This document shows, one piece after another, positions 26,300-36,452 of a stretch of 64,000 bases of DNA. Every line of letters starts with the position of its first letter. Position 1 is the stretch's first letter. The notes beneath the pieces were generated by a model that ran no database searches, had not been told where the DNA came from, and saw only the letters and a list, made by a program, of their open reading frames with translations. This stretch comes from Shewanella violacea DSS12. GTDB lineage: Bacteria > Pseudomonadota > Gammaproteobacteria > Enterobacterales > Shewanellaceae. The position numbers were made by a program, and so were the translations under genes. The stretch is from the NCBI RefSeq assembly GCF_000091325.1, contig NC_014012.1, positions 3,542,500 through 3,606,499 on the forward strand. Direction: 5' to 3'.

Positions 26300-29134
26300 T
26301 TACAACTCTAAATTTTCCACTGGATAACCGAGTGCTTTAATATTCGCCTCGATTGACGCTTTATCACCCACGACCAATACCAGCATACTATTTAGATCTA
26401 ACTGTTTTCTAGCCAGCTTATTCAATTCATCTTTGGTGATTGAATTGGTGATCTTGGTCTGTTGCTCGGTGAAGCTTGCATCGAGTTGATAACGCTGTAT
26501 GCGGCGCATAAAGCCCGCTTTTTGATAGGGCGTCTCATAATCCAGTGCATTACCTTGGGAAATTGAGGCTCGCATAAATGCCACCTCTTCATCTGTCATT
26601 CCCGACTGGCTGTACTTGGTTATCTCATTAAAGAATTCCACCAAAGCCTTGGATGTGACATCCGTTCGCACACTGGCTTGGGCTTTAAAAACACCCTGTT
26701 CAATGCCACCGGCAAAGTAGCTACGGGCACCATAGGTATATCCTTTATCTTCACGTAGATTAAGGTTAATACGGCTATTGAATGCACCACCTAAAGCATA
26801 ATTCATCAGATAAGATTTAAAATACTCTCCCGTTGCATCATAGGGCAGCGCACGCTTACCAATTTTTATCACAGATTGAGCCGCGCCGGGCTTATCTAAG
26901 ATATAGATTTTGCCTCCCTGAAGTTTAGGTAAATCGGCCAATTTAGGCAGAGGAGTCGCTTCGCCTTTCCAATGACTAAGGCCAGCCAACTTAAGCATAA
27001 TTTCAGATTCACTCAGATCACTCACCGCAATAATTTGTGCATTGCCGGCTCGATACTGCTTTTGATAGAAAGCTTTAACATCATCTAAGGTTAATGAAGA
27101 CACTGACTCTAATGTACCGCTACCGCTCACTCCCAAAGGACTATGGCTGCCATACATCAAACTATCGAAGGCCGTATTGGCCAAGAAGTTAGGATCAGAC
27201 ATCATGTGCTGCAGGCTCTGCAACTGCTGCTGTTTGAGTCGGTCGAAATCTTCGGCCTTAAAGGCCGGCTCAAATAAACGCTCCTCCACGATTGCCAGAG
27301 TCTCATCTAGGTGAGAAGTCAGACTCGAGACTTTCACATAACTCTGATAAGCACTGGAACCGAAGCTGACGCTACTGCCTAGCATCTCTAATGCTTGAGC
27401 AAGCTCTTCTGAGCTGTGCTTCATACTCGATTCATTGAGCATGGCAGCGGTTAATCCCGCAAGCCCAGCCTCCTCGACAGGCACTAATCTATGGCCACCA
27501 TTAAGATAGATGATAAGCTCCACCGTTGGAGTTTCCTCACTCTCGGTGCCCATGACCTGGATATTATTAGCCAATTTTCCAGTCCACAATGTTGGCACTT
27601 TAAGTACAGGTGCAGCTCCCACATCTGGCATTACTGTGCGATCGAAGTCTGAAACGATTTGCTCATGTGCAGCCACACCATCTACCGCAGTGGTAGATAC
27701 AGATAACGCTGGAGGCGTGAACGTATCTTCGTGGGCAATCAGTTGCATTTGTCCCTCGGGGACCACGCTCATGACCACCATAGGTTTGTTCTTAATATAC
27801 TTTTCAAACACACGCATCACATCGGCCTTAGTCACACTGGCATAGCGCTTAAGATCCGCTGAGATCATGTCTGGGTTACCGGAAAATGTCTGGTTAAAGG
27901 CTAAGGTAGCAACCTTGCCCGAGACACTCTGCAAACCGAAAACAGTCCCGGCTTCGAACTGCACTTTGACCTTTTTCAGGTCGTCATCGGTAACACCGCG
28001 CAGCTCAAATTCGGCTATAGATTGCATCATTAGCTTCTCTATGTCGGCTAAATTGCCTCCTTTGGCAGGATTTGCCAAGGCGTACATGGAGAACTGACAG
28101 GCCAACTCCTGACAAGGGTGACTCACACCAGCCTGAACCGCGAAGCCATCTTTGACTAGATTCTTGTAAAAAATTGAGGTCTTGCCACCCCCTAAGATAT
28201 TAGACAGTAGATCTAGGGCTGCCTCATCCTTATGGCGGGCGTAAACCGTTGGAAAAGAGATGCGTAGCAAGGGAAGATGAACCTTATCTTCCATTGAGAT
28301 ATAGCGAGTCTTGTCTAAGGTCACTAAGTGCTTCTCAGCTGATTTAACTGCTGGACCTGCGGGGATCTCACCAAAATATTTGTTAACCCAAGCCAAGGTC
28401 TGGAATTCTTCAAAATCACCACCTATGGTAAGAGTGGCATTGTTGGGACCATACCAGCGTTGGAAGAAGTGCTTCACATCATCGAGACTGGCTCGTTCCA
28501 GATCATCCGGCCAACCTATGACAGGCCAAGAGTACTGATGAGTTTGAGGATAGAAAGCTTGATTAAATTTCTCCCCCATACGCCCGTAAGGCTGATTATC
28601 TATGCGCTGGGCTCTCTCGTTCTTAACTGTCTCACGCTGAACTTCGAACTTCTCTTCCGTTAAGGCCGGCAGGAAAAAACCCATACGATCAGACTCGAGC
28701 CAAAGCATTTTTTCTAGCTGGTTACTGGGCACTGTCTCGAAATAATTTGTTCTGTCGGTATTGGTGGTGCCATTAAGCGTACCACCTGCTTCGGTGACGG
28801 TTTTAAAATGCTGCTCGTCACCAACATGCTGCGAGCCCTGAAACATCATGTGCTCAAACAAGTGAGCAAAACCCGAACGGCCCTCAAACTCTCTGGCTGA
28901 GCCCACATGATAGGTCACATCCACATGGACTAATGGATCTGACTTGTCCTGATGGAGAATGACTATGAGTCCATTGGCAAGCTGGAACTTCTTGTAAGGA
29001 ATGCCTATCTCAGACTCGGCCAGCTTAACCGTTTCTAATAGCGTCACTCCCGAAGGAAGATTTGATGGTGACTCCTGACTGGCACAACCCGCTAAGGCAG
29101 CGGAAATGGCTGCTGCTAATATCCATTTTTTCAA
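26300..29134 (-). CDS. M16 family zinc metallopeptidase, lipoprotein
   Basis: 944 aa pitrilysin-type (M16, PqqL-like) peptidase with two M16 repeats. The lipobox ALAGC (Cys17) predicts an envelope lipoprotein. The inverted zinc motif HLFEH (His91, Glu94, His95) is in the first half, with the downstream NERAQR segment supplying the third ligand region. The second half (from about 500) is an inactive M16 repeat with NLREDKGYTYGARSYF, which closes the cavity in this family. Such enzymes degrade short peptides or signal peptides. ATG at 29134 has AAGGA upstream. No operon partner is evident. Confidence 0.9.
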   Translation of the reverse strand: MKKWILAAAISAALAGCASQESPSNLPSGVTLLETVKLAESEIGIPYKKFQLANGLIVILHQDKSDPLVHVDVTYHVGSAREFEGRSGFAHLFEHMMFQGSQHVGDEQHFKTVTEAGGTLNGTTNTDRTNYFETVPSNQLEKMLWLESDRMGFFLPALTEEKFEVQRETVKNERAQRIDNQPYGRMGEKFNQAFYPQTHQYSWPVIGWPDDLERASLDDVKHFFQRWYGPNNATLTIGGDFEEFQTLAWVNKYFGEIPAGPAVKSAEKHLVTLDKTRYISMEDKVHLPLLRISFPTVYARHKDEAALDLLSNILGGGKTSIFYKNLVKDGFAVQAGVSHPCQELACQFSMYALANPAKGGNLADIEKLMMQSIAEFELRGVTDDDLKKVKVQFEAGTVFGLQSVSGKVATLAFNQTFSGNPDMISADLKRYASVTKADVMRVFEKYIKNKPMVVMSVVPEGQMQLIAHEDTFTPPALSVSTTAVDGVAAHEQIVSDFDRTVMPDVGAAPVLKVPTLWTGKLANNIQVMGTESEETPTVELIIYLNGGHRLVPVEEAGLAGLTAAMLNESSMKHSSEELAQALEMLGSSVSFGSSAYQSYVKVSSLTSHLDETLAIVEERLFEPAFKAEDFDRLKQQQLQSLQHMMSDPNFLANTAFDSLMYGSHSPLGVSGSGTLESVSSLTLDDVKAFYQKQYRAGNAQIIAVSDLSESEIMLKLAGLSHWKGEATPLPKLADLPKLQGGKIYILDKPGAAQSVIKIGKRALPYDATGEYFKSYLMNYALGGAFNSRINLNLREDKGYTYGARSYFAGGIEQGVFKAQASVRTDVTSKALVEFFNEITKYSQSGMTDEEVAFMRASISQGNALDYETPYQKAGFMRRIQRYQLDASFTEQQTKITNSITKDELNKLARKQLDLNSMLVLVVGDKASIEANIKALGYPVENLEL

Positions 29135-29204
29135 TTTAAAATCCTTAATATCAAATTATCTGAAGTTATATTAAAACCAATCCAGTGCTATCTCAGCCCA
29201 TAAG

Positions 29205-29663
29205 TGCTGAAGCATAAGCAGGCTATTTATAGCCAATGCGGGGTAAGACCGACAACGAATAAAAAATTAATCCACACATGAGTCCGTTTATAACCCCAGC
29301 TGGCAACTCATAAAATTCAAGCTACACATGGTCAATATTTATAACCCATGCAAGGCGAGACCAACAACCAATAAAATTCAAGTTACATCTTGCGTCGTTT
29401 ATAACCCCTGCAGGGCGAAACCGACAAGACTGGCAACTAATAAACTCAAGCTACATCTTGTATCGTTTATAAACCCACCAGGACGAGACCGGCAAGCATA
29501 AAAATTAAAGCTACACATGGTCCATGTTATAACCAGTGCAAGGCGAGACCTACAAGACTGGCAACTAATAAACTCAAGCTACATCTTGTATCGTTTATAA
29601 ACCCAGCAGGACGAGACCGGCAAGCATAAAAATTAAAGTTACACATGGTCCATGTTATAACCA
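29205..29663 (-). repeat. Array of degenerate yqaA 3'-end copies
   Basis: The 520-bp gap after yqaA is filled by about seven degenerate units of roughly 50-70 bp derived from the last codons of yqaA. On the minus strand, units still read as C-termini ending in a stop, for example SLLVASLVGLALHWL and VTLIFMLAGLVLLGL, against the real RYLLVAGLTLHWL. A higher-order 128-bp duplication is nearly identical: 29424-29551 and 29552-29671. No other gene is visible. Confidence 0.8.
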
Positions 29664-30077
29664 GTGCAAGGTCAGCCCTGCGACTAATAAATAACGCACA
29701 CTCTTACCGACTAAGATTATCAGAGTCGATTTGAGTAAGGGAAGTTTCATCCAGCCTGCTAATAAACACAAAAGGTCACCGATAACCGGCATCCAGGCTA
29801 ACAATAAGGCCCAATAACCATATTTTTCGATGAGGCCCACAGAACGCTTGTATTTTCCTTTAGCCATCTCCTGTGGACTGCGGGCAAAACGACCTAAAGT
29901 CCCAAGATAATAGCTGGTTATCGATCCTAATGTATTTCCCACACTGGCAAGGATAACTAGGGCCAACCAGTTCGAAGTGTCATTATTTAATAAAGCTACC
30001 AGTAAAACTTCTGATCCACCTGGTAACAAGGTTGCGGCAATAAACGCCGCACTAAACATCAAGCATAACTCTGTCAT
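29655..30077 (-). CDS. yqaA: YqaA family inner-membrane protein (DedA/VTT-like)
   Basis: 140 aa membrane protein similar in length and pattern to E. coli YqaA (142 aa). Signature segments: FIAATLLPGGSEVLLVALL, SVGNTLGSITSYYLG, and LLLAWMPVIGDLLCLLAGWM, characteristic of the DedA/VTT superfamily thought to scramble or transport lipids; the function of YqaA itself is not established. The gene is alone, upstream of gshA and the M16 gene on the same strand. Its last ~15 codons are the source of the tandem array lying downstream (29205-29663). Confidence 0.88.
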   Translation of the reverse strand: MTELCLMFSAAFIAATLLPGGSEVLLVALLNNDTSNWLALVILASVGNTLGSITSYYLGTLGRFARSPQEMAKGKYKRSVGLIEKYGYWALLLAWMPVIGDLLCLLAGWMKLPLLKSTLIILVGKSVRYLLVAGLTLHWL

Positions 30078-30337
30078 AAAAGCTTACCTAATGAAAAAGC
30101 GTGATATTTTGTGATAAACCAAGAGATAAAAAGCCATGTTACTCAAGTGTTAACCCTTAAAGTTATTAAAACAAACTTAATTATCACAATAAGTTATAAC
30201 GAAATCGGTTTGTTTTGCAAGTCACTCTGTCTATACAATGCGACATCGGATAATTGTCTGATCTAATTTTTTCTTAAAAGCTTAAGCTAGTGTTCGAGGC
30301 TTTTTGAACCTTAATAATAAAAATCACTTGGAATTAC

Positions 30338-31594
30338 ATGATGTGGCAAACCATTAAACAGATCCCCTTTTGGCAAAAAGTCTTAGCAGGCTTTTTTTTA
30401 GGGGCAATGATAGGTGTTATCTTTGGCGAATCAGCCACGATACTTAAACCTCTAGGCGACCTATTCATAGGTGCAATTAAGATGCTAGTGGCACCTTTGG
30501 TATTTTGTGCCATCGTTGTTAGCATCACAGCGCTAGGCTCACAGGTAAGCTTGAAGCGTTTAAGCTTTAAAACATTGGCCATGTTTATGTTTACCGGTAC
30601 CTTAGCCTCCTTGATAGGGTTAACCGTAGGTTCACTTATCGACATGGGCGGCAGCATGGATCTGGTTGCTACTGAAGTCAGAGAGCGCAATGTCCCCGGC
30701 TTTGCACAAGTCTTGCTGGACATGATCCCAATTAACCCATTTGCTTCTCTGGCCGAAGGTAAGGTACTGCAAATCATCATATTTGCCGCCTTGATAGGCA
30801 TAGCCATCAACAAGGTCGGTGAGAAGGCCGAGCCATTAAAACGCACTTTCGAAGCTGGTGCTGAGGTGATGTTTCAACTGACCCGTATGGTCTTGAAACT
30901 GACTCCTATCGGTGTCTTTGGCTTGATGGCCTGGGTCGTGGGTGAATATGGTCTGTCTACCTTACTGCCCTTAGGAAAGTTCATCGCAGCCATCTATATC
31001 GCAGCCTTTATCCATATCACCTTAGTCTATGGTGGCTTGATTAAATTTGTCGCCAAACTTAGCCCGATCCAGTTTTTCCGCAAAGCCCTGCCTGCACAAA
31101 TTGTTGCATTTACCACAGCTTCCAGCTTCGGTACTCTGCCAGCCAGTACTCGCAGCACTGAGTCTATGGGTGTTTCGAAACGCTACGCCTCTTTCGTATT
31201 GCCCCTTGGCGCAACCATGAACATGGACGGCTGTGGCGGTATTTATCCGGCCATTGCAGCTATATTTATCGCTCAAATCTATGGCATCCACTTAGATATG
31301 ACCGATTACATGCTTATCGCTGTGACTGCAACTGTAGCCTCTGTAGGCACGGCAGGTGTTCCAGGAAGTGCCATGGTCATGTTATCTGTGACTCTGGGTG
31401 TTGTGGGTTTACCCTTAGAAGGTATCGCCTTTATCGCCGCCATTGATCGTATTATCGATATGATGCGTACCTGCACCAATGTGACAGGCGATATGATGAC
31501 AGCTGTGGTAATTGGCAAGTCTGAAGGACAACTAGATGAAAAGATGTTCTACGCCACAGAAGATAAGCCCCTAGAGCAAGAAGCAAGAAGTTAA
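30338..31594 (+). CDS. Dicarboxylate/amino acid:cation symporter (DAACS family)
   Basis: 418 aa sodium- or proton-coupled transporter of the DctA/GltP type, taking up C4-dicarboxylates or acidic amino acids. The hairpin-loop serine-rich motif SSFGTLPASTRS, the NMDG motif in LGATMNMDGCGG, and DRIIDMMRTCTNVTGD in the last helix, which binds substrate and cation, are all present; length is normal. ATG at 30338 has GGA 6 nt upstream. It is monocistronic, with a strong terminator just after. The exact substrate is not resolvable; an aspartate/glutamate or malate/fumarate carrier is likely. Confidence 0.9.
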   Translation: MMWQTIKQIPFWQKVLAGFFLGAMIGVIFGESATILKPLGDLFIGAIKMLVAPLVFCAIVVSITALGSQVSLKRLSFKTLAMFMFTGTLASLIGLTVGSLIDMGGSMDLVATEVRERNVPGFAQVLLDMIPINPFASLAEGKVLQIIIFAALIGIAINKVGEKAEPLKRTFEAGAEVMFQLTRMVLKLTPIGVFGLMAWVVGEYGLSTLLPLGKFIAAIYIAAFIHITLVYGGLIKFVAKLSPIQFFRKALPAQIVAFTTASSFGTLPASTRSTESMGVSKRYASFVLPLGATMNMDGCGGIYPAIAAIFIAQIYGIHLDMTDYMLIAVTATVASVGTAGVPGSAMVMLSVTLGVVGLPLEGIAFIAAIDRIIDMMRTCTNVTGDMMTAVVIGKSEGQLDEKMFYATEDKPLEQEARS

Positions 31595-31614
31595 GTCTGC
31601 CAATCCCTCTGTTA

Positions 31615-31640
31615 AAACAAGCCGCTTTCGCGGCTTGTTT
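31615..31640 (+). terminator. Intrinsic terminator of the symporter gene
   Basis: AAACAAGCCGC, loop TTTC, GCGGCTTGTTTT begins about 20 bp after the stop at 31594. Confidence 0.9.
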
Positions 31641-31723
31641 TCGAATAGCCTGTTCAAAATCAGTCATATAGTATTATACTTACCGCATCTAGAAATCTGA
31701 CTTGCAATACAGAAGGATACACA

Positions 31724-31910
31724 ATGGCAAAAGTCTTTCTACTCCCTATTTTCCTTTGTCTCTTATGGACTATTTTTTTGCATTTCAACGGTGTACCCAT
31801 TAAGCAAGGAAAGAAAGGTTTCATCTATATCATAGCCCATTAGCGCAACTGTTATCCTTTCACTCGGACTGCTACTTTGGGTTACTGCTGAGCAAAATAT
31901 TCGCAGCTAA
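31724..31910 (+). pseudogene. Small two-helix membrane protein gene, frameshifted
   Basis: ATG 31724 is preceded by AAGGA about 7 nt upstream. The frame reads MAKVFLLPIFLCLLWTIFLH, then GVPIKQGKKGFIYIIAH, and stops early after 39 codons. Removing one C from the CCC at 31836-31838 restores a frame ending at 31910: ISATVILSLGLLLWVTAEQN. The repaired product is 61 aa with two membrane helices joined by a basic loop, which looks like a real small membrane protein. The extra C could be a true mutation or a base-calling error. Function unknown. Confidence 0.6.
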
Positions 31911-32079
31911 TCTCTGCACTAAAATTATACTATTGGACTAAACGTTAAGTTTTAGCAGCTCAATGCTGTTCTTAATTCGCTATAGAATAGGGATTAATTG
32001 GAAATCTAGGCGCATTTATAGTATAAGCTCACACAAATCTGCTTTATCCCATTTCTAACCGTTAACTCTGGAACAAATC

Positions 32080-32415
32080 ATGTCAGATAAGTTTTTCTTT
32101 ATGGGGCGTAAAACTCCAAAACCTAAGCACGAAAGCTATGGCTTTAACACTAAACGCACCCAGAAATCTGGCACCAGTCAAAATCCACTGAATTTAACTG
32201 TGGTTTCAGATGAGCGTAAATTAGAGGTCGAGGCTATTCTTGAGCAGCATGGCTTATTGGCAAACATAGAAGTTAATGCCGATGGGGTTGAAGATATCAT
32301 CGAACTAGATGGCATCTTAAACAAGCCTGTGACGGCTCGAATCGAGAAAACGCCCAACAGGAATGAGCCTTGCCCCTGTGGTAGCGCTAAGAAATATAAG
32401 AAGTGTTGTGGTTAA
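32080..32415 (+). CDS. PBPRA1643-type SEC-C metal-binding protein
   Basis: 111 aa with a C-terminal SEC-C zinc motif ([17 protein letters not shown], residues about 94-111) like that at the end of SecA. The N-terminal part ([26 protein letters not shown]) and overall size match the small PBPRA1643 family of marine gammaproteobacteria. SEC-C motifs bind zinc and often mediate contact with ribosome or SecB. ATG at 32080 follows GGA at 7 nt. It is a single gene; function not established. Confidence 0.85.
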   Translation: MSDKFFFMGRKTPKPKHESYGFNTKRTQKSGTSQNPLNLTVVSDERKLEVEAILEQHGLLANIEVNADGVEDIIELDGILNKPVTARIEKTPNRNEPCPCGSAKKYKKCCG

Positions 32416-32588
32416 ACAAACATAGTGCTCAAGGATGCATACTCAAGCTACTGAACTCTCTGAGACAGTGGCTTTATTTTTAGCCGTCAAATTTTATCAA
32501 TCAAAGCCGCTATATTCCATTTTACTCGCAATCGAGCCAGATTTTTTATCCCTTAGAGCCAGGCTTATCAGGATCAATACAGATTAAT

Positions 32589-33197
32589 TTAAGGCTCCAA
32601 GCCTATGTCTCGATACAAGTTCGCATTTCGGCTGCGATGAAGGTTAAACAGGAACTTCCTGATGGAGTCTTGTCCCTGACCTAAGCACTTAAACCTTGCC
32701 CCAAAAATATGACTATCGACTCTTACAGGCTCCAACTCCAGCTCGACTAGAATCTCATTAGGAAGGTGCAAGTTTAACACCTTGCCAAACAAGCTCTCTG
32801 TGGGATAGCTAACATCTTGCATACTCACCATGAGTCCCGTCGAAGAAAGAGATAAAATATTCACCTGTAACTTGTCTGCGTGATCCCAGAGAGTCACATC
32901 TAGGGGCATATTGACTCGCCAACTCCTATCCCGACCATTGGCATCAATCACCTCTGGCGTGCCTAAATTGGGCCTCAAGCCACCAAATTCATCTAATTCA
33001 AGCTGTAGGGGTATCCATAACTTATAATCTTGACCTTGTGCTAACAGAGTTAGATTTGATTGATTCAAGATAGCCACTAAGCCATTTGGGATTTGGGTTT
33101 GAACTGTGATTGTATGACACTGAGCCGGCTTGGCCTCGGCGGGACTTTCACAAAAGAGTTGTTTGAAAAAATTCACTTCATCTGTTGAGAAATCCAT
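32589..33197 (-). CDS. PilZ-like domain protein
   Basis: 202 aa. The second half resembles a PilZ (cyclic-di-GMP-binding) beta-barrel: RSWRVNMPLDVTLW, then VNILSLSSTGLMVSM, and FGARFKCLGQGQDSIRKFLFNLHR at the end. The canonical RxxxR and (D/N)xSxxG motifs are imperfect (arginines spaced differently; Ser in place of Asp/Asn), so nucleotide binding is uncertain. The N-terminal half (about 25-95) may be a YcgR-N-like barrel. Gene stands alone; start at 33197 has weak ribosome site. Confidence 0.55.
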   Translation of the reverse strand: MDFSTDEVNFFKQLFCESPAEAKPAQCHTITVQTQIPNGLVAILNQSNLTLLAQGQDYKLWIPLQLELDEFGGLRPNLGTPEVIDANGRDRSWRVNMPLDVTLWDHADKLQVNILSLSSTGLMVSMQDVSYPTESLFGKVLNLHLPNEILVELELEPVRVDSHIFGARFKCLGQGQDSIRKFLFNLHRSRNANLYRDIGLEP

Positions 33198-33459
33198 ATC
33201 TAGTTCGATGTAAAAGAATGGTAACTTGATTATAAAATGTTCAAATTATGACTTCAATCAGCACAGGTTTAAACTGACCGTTTTTTACTAGTCTGGTTTC
33301 TATTTGTGATCTGTCTCACCTAAACCGCCTAGTTGACTCAATCGTTCGTTTATACAGAAAACCATGGAAGTACTGATTAAATAGGATTGAGGCCGACTGA
33401 AATGTAAAAGTATGGGTATTTAGCCTTATGACTTAACCTGATACTGATAGCTTAAAAAT
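33198..33459. other. Intergenic region, nothing clear
   Basis: About 260 bp between the PilZ-like gene start and the oad terminator. It should hold the PilZ-like gene promoter on the minus strand. I see no gene, repeat or convincing operator. Confidence 0.4.
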
Positions 33460-33483
33460 AAAAAAGCCCATCGAAAGATGGGC
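33460..33483 (-). terminator. Intrinsic terminator of oadGAB
   Basis: On the minus strand GCCCATC, loop TTTC, GATGGGC is followed by TTTTTTATTTTT, 18 bp after the oadB stop at 33502. Confidence 0.9.
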
Positions 33484-33501
33484 TTCAGGCAAACTCATGA
33501 T

Positions 33502-34632
33502 TTATCCGAGTACAGCTATCAATACTCCGGCGGCGACTGCAGAGCCCAGTACACCGGCCACATTAGGACCCATGGCGTGCATCAAGAGATAATTATGTTG
33601 ATTTGCTTCTAACCCCACCTTGTTAACTACTCTTGCAGCCATTGGCACTGCAGAGACTCCTGCGGCGCCAATCAAAGGGTTAATCTTACCACCTGACAAC
33701 TTACTCATTAACTTAGCCATTAAGATGCCTGTCGCCGTACCTATGGCGAAAGCTATCGCACCAAGTACCAAGATGCCTAAGGTCTCGAGTTGAAGAAATT
33801 TATCGGCTGATAACTTAGAGCCAACAGCCAAACCCAGGAAGATGGTGACTATGTTGATAAGCTCATTTTGAGCCGTGTTCGATAATCTATCGACCACACC
33901 GGATTCCCGCATCAAGTTGCCGAGGCAGAACATGCCTACCAGAGGCGTCGCTGCTGGCAGAAACAAGATAGTTAATCCAAGCACCATGAGAGGAAAGATG
34001 ATCTTCTCTTTCTTACTCACTTCACGTAGCTGCTCCATCTTTATCTGACGCTCAGATTCAGTGGTTAACAATCTCATGATAGGTGGCTGTATCAGAGGAA
34101 CCAAGGCCATATAAGAATATGCCGCCACCGCAATGGCTCCCAAGAGCTCTGGCGCCAATTTAGACGCTAAAAAGATGGCGGTAGGACCGTCGGCACCACC
34201 TATGATCGCGATGGCGCCTGCATCTTTCATGGAAAATTCAAAACCTGGTACCCAATTAAGCGCTATTGCGCCGATTAAGGTAGCAAAAATACCGAACTGA
34301 GCCGCAGCGCCTAACAATAACATCTTAGGATTAGCGATTAATGCACCAAAATCGGTTAATGCACCGACGCCCATGAAGATAAGCAGAGGAAACACTCCGG
34401 TTTCTATGCCCACATGATAAGCAAGAAACAGTAAGCCTCCTTCATCGATGAAACCACCATTGGGAATATTGGCCAAGATAGCTCCGAACCCTATCGGCAA
34501 TAATAACAGGGGCTCAAATCCCTTCACTATCGCCAAAAAGAGCAACAAGGCACCGACTGCCATCATAAAAACTTGGCCTGGGGTAAAATTAGCGATTCCC
34601 GATGCGGCCCAAAAAGCAATTAATCCTTCCAT
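33502..34632 (-). CDS. oadB: Na+-translocating oxaloacetate decarboxylase, beta subunit
   Basis: 376 aa polytopic inner-membrane subunit that decarboxylates carboxybiotin and pumps Na+ outward. Signature parts: [19 protein letters not shown], the Asp-containing [19 protein letters not shown], the [13 protein letters not shown] segment and [16 protein letters not shown] at the end. Compared with the longer beta subunits of some enterics this is the short form seen in vibrios and shewanellas. It starts 8 bp after the oadA stop, last of the oadG-oadA-oadB operon, and is followed by a strong terminator. Confidence 0.93.
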   Translation of the reverse strand: MEGLIAFWAASGIANFTPGQVFMMAVGALLLFLAIVKGFEPLLLLPIGFGAILANIPNGGFIDEGGLLFLAYHVGIETGVFPLLIFMGVGALTDFGALIANPKMLLLGAAAQFGIFATLIGAIALNWVPGFEFSMKDAGAIAIIGGADGPTAIFLASKLAPELLGAIAVAAYSYMALVPLIQPPIMRLLTTESERQIKMEQLREVSKKEKIIFPLMVLGLTILFLPAATPLVGMFCLGNLMRESGVVDRLSNTAQNELINIVTIFLGLAVGSKLSADKFLQLETLGILVLGAIAFAIGTATGILMAKLMSKLSGGKINPLIGAAGVSAVPMAARVVNKVGLEANQHNYLLMHAMGPNVAGVLGSAVAAGVLIAVLG

Positions 34633-34640
34633 TGAGACTC

Positions 34641-36431
34641 CTAAGCTATGCCAAGTAATTGATGACCGACGGCGACCGAGTCACCCTCTTTGACCCATAC
34701 CTTGCTGATCACCCCATCGGCTTCGGCGCGAACTTCTGTTTCCATCTTCATCGCTTCTAAGATGATCACCACATCTCCCTCTCGAACCGTATCCCCTAAA
34801 GCCACATTCACTTTGAAGATATTGCCAGACAGAGGGGCATTCATCTCAAGTTTAATCTCTGCTGCAGCTTGAACCGCTTTTGGCGCCACGAAAGGAACCA
34901 CATTCTCACTGGAAACTATCTGACTGATATCACCACCAGGTGTGACCTCCACCACATAATTCTGCCCCTGAACATTCACAGTGTAAGTCTCTGAACCACG
35001 ATCTGATACTGCAGCAGTTGGCGTAACTGGAGCCGTGACACTCTCCCCAGGTTTGGGCTCAAATGCATCGGGATTATTACGATTCTTGATAAATTTAAGG
35101 CCAATTTGCGGGAATAGTGCATAGGTCAGTACATCATCGATAGGCTCAATAGCGAGTTCAAGCCCTTGTGCATCGGCCTTCTGGTATAATTCGGCACTAA
35201 GCCTATCTAGCTCAGGTAGCAATAAATCCGCAGGGCGACAGGTTATCGCTTTCTCCCCTTTAAGCACGCGCGCTTGTAGCTCGGCATTAACTGGAGCTGG
35301 AGTGGCGCCATACTCACCTTTTAACACACCTTCGGTCTCTTTCGTCATCGACTTGTAGCGCTCGCCAGTCAATATATTGATAACCGCTTGAGTGCCGACT
35401 ATTTGTGAGGTCGGCGTCACTAATGGCAGATAGCCAAGATCTTGCCTAACCTTAGGTATCTCTTCTAGCACTAGATCTAACTTGTCACCAGCGCCCTGCT
35501 CTTTGAGCTGGCTCTCCATGTTCGTTAGCATACCGCCGGGAACCTGAGCCCTGAGGATGCGAGAGTCAATGCCTTTGAGCTCACCTTCAAACTGCGCATA
35601 TTTCTTACGTATGACCCTGAAGTAGGCGGCAATCTCTTCTAGCAAGGCCATATCGTATCCCGTAGCCCTGTCAGTCCCCTCTAGCATGGCCACTAAGGTT
35701 TCGGTGGCACTATGACCATAAGTCTGGCTCATGGAAGACACTGCGGTGTCGAGCACGTCGATACCGGCTTCGATGGCTTTAAGGTAAGTTGCTGTACTGA
35801 GTCCGGTTGTAGCATGACACTGCATCGAGACCAGTAGATCTGTCTGAGATTTTATTTGGCTTATCAAATCGAAGGCATCGTAAGGTTTTAATAGGCCGGC
35901 CATGTCTTTAATACACAGTGAATGACAACCCATGTCTTCCAGACGTTTCGCCATGTCGACCCAAGTATCTAAACTATGCACTGGGCTCGTAGTATAGGAA
36001 ATGGTTCCCTGAGCGTGTCCACCAACTTCGACAACCGCCTTCACCGATGTTTCCAGGTTACGAACATCATTCATGGCATCGAATATTCGAAACACGTCGA
36101 CACCGTTTGTATGGGCTCTCTCGACAAACTTATACACAAGATCATCGGCATAGTGACGATAACCGAGTAAATTCTGTCCCCTTAACAGCATCTGTTGAGG
36201 GGTATTTGGCATCGCCTTCTTTAGCTCACGCAAACGCTCCCAGGGATCTTCACCAAGATAACGAATACAGGAGTCAAACGTCGCACCTCCCCATGACTCC
36301 AGAGACCAAAAACCAACCTTATCTAGTTTGGATGCTATGGGGAGCATATCCTCCAGACGAAGGCGGGTGGCGAGAATTGATTGATGTGCATCTCTTAAGA
36401 CAACATCAGTTAATGCAAGTGGATTGCTCAT
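34641..36431 (-). CDS. oadA: Oxaloacetate decarboxylase, alpha subunit
   Basis: 596 aa carboxyltransferase subunit moving the carboxyl group from oxaloacetate to biotin. Order: HMGL-like/TIM-barrel carboxyltransferase domain (about 1-280, with [20 protein letters not shown] at the start and [19 protein letters not shown], likely metal-ligand region), PYC_OADA conserved domain (about 290-450), Ala/Pro-rich linker, and biotinyl domain with EAMKMETE (biotinylated Lys562). It lies 21 bp after the oadG stop and 8 bp before oadB. Start ATG 36431 is preceded by AGGGAG. Confidence 0.95.
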   Translation of the reverse strand: MSNPLALTDVVLRDAHQSILATRLRLEDMLPIASKLDKVGFWSLESWGGATFDSCIRYLGEDPWERLRELKKAMPNTPQQMLLRGQNLLGYRHYADDLVYKFVERAHTNGVDVFRIFDAMNDVRNLETSVKAVVEVGGHAQGTISYTTSPVHSLDTWVDMAKRLEDMGCHSLCIKDMAGLLKPYDAFDLISQIKSQTDLLVSMQCHATTGLSTATYLKAIEAGIDVLDTAVSSMSQTYGHSATETLVAMLEGTDRATGYDMALLEEIAAYFRVIRKKYAQFEGELKGIDSRILRAQVPGGMLTNMESQLKEQGAGDKLDLVLEEIPKVRQDLGYLPLVTPTSQIVGTQAVINILTGERYKSMTKETEGVLKGEYGATPAPVNAELQARVLKGEKAITCRPADLLLPELDRLSAELYQKADAQGLELAIEPIDDVLTYALFPQIGLKFIKNRNNPDAFEPKPGESVTAPVTPTAAVSDRGSETYTVNVQGQNYVVEVTPGGDISQIVSSENVVPFVAPKAVQAAAEIKLEMNAPLSGNIFKVNVALGDTVREGDVVIILEAMKMETEVRAEADGVISKVWVKEGDSVAVGHQLLGIA

Positions 36432-36452
36432 AAAAACTCCCTACTAATATTA

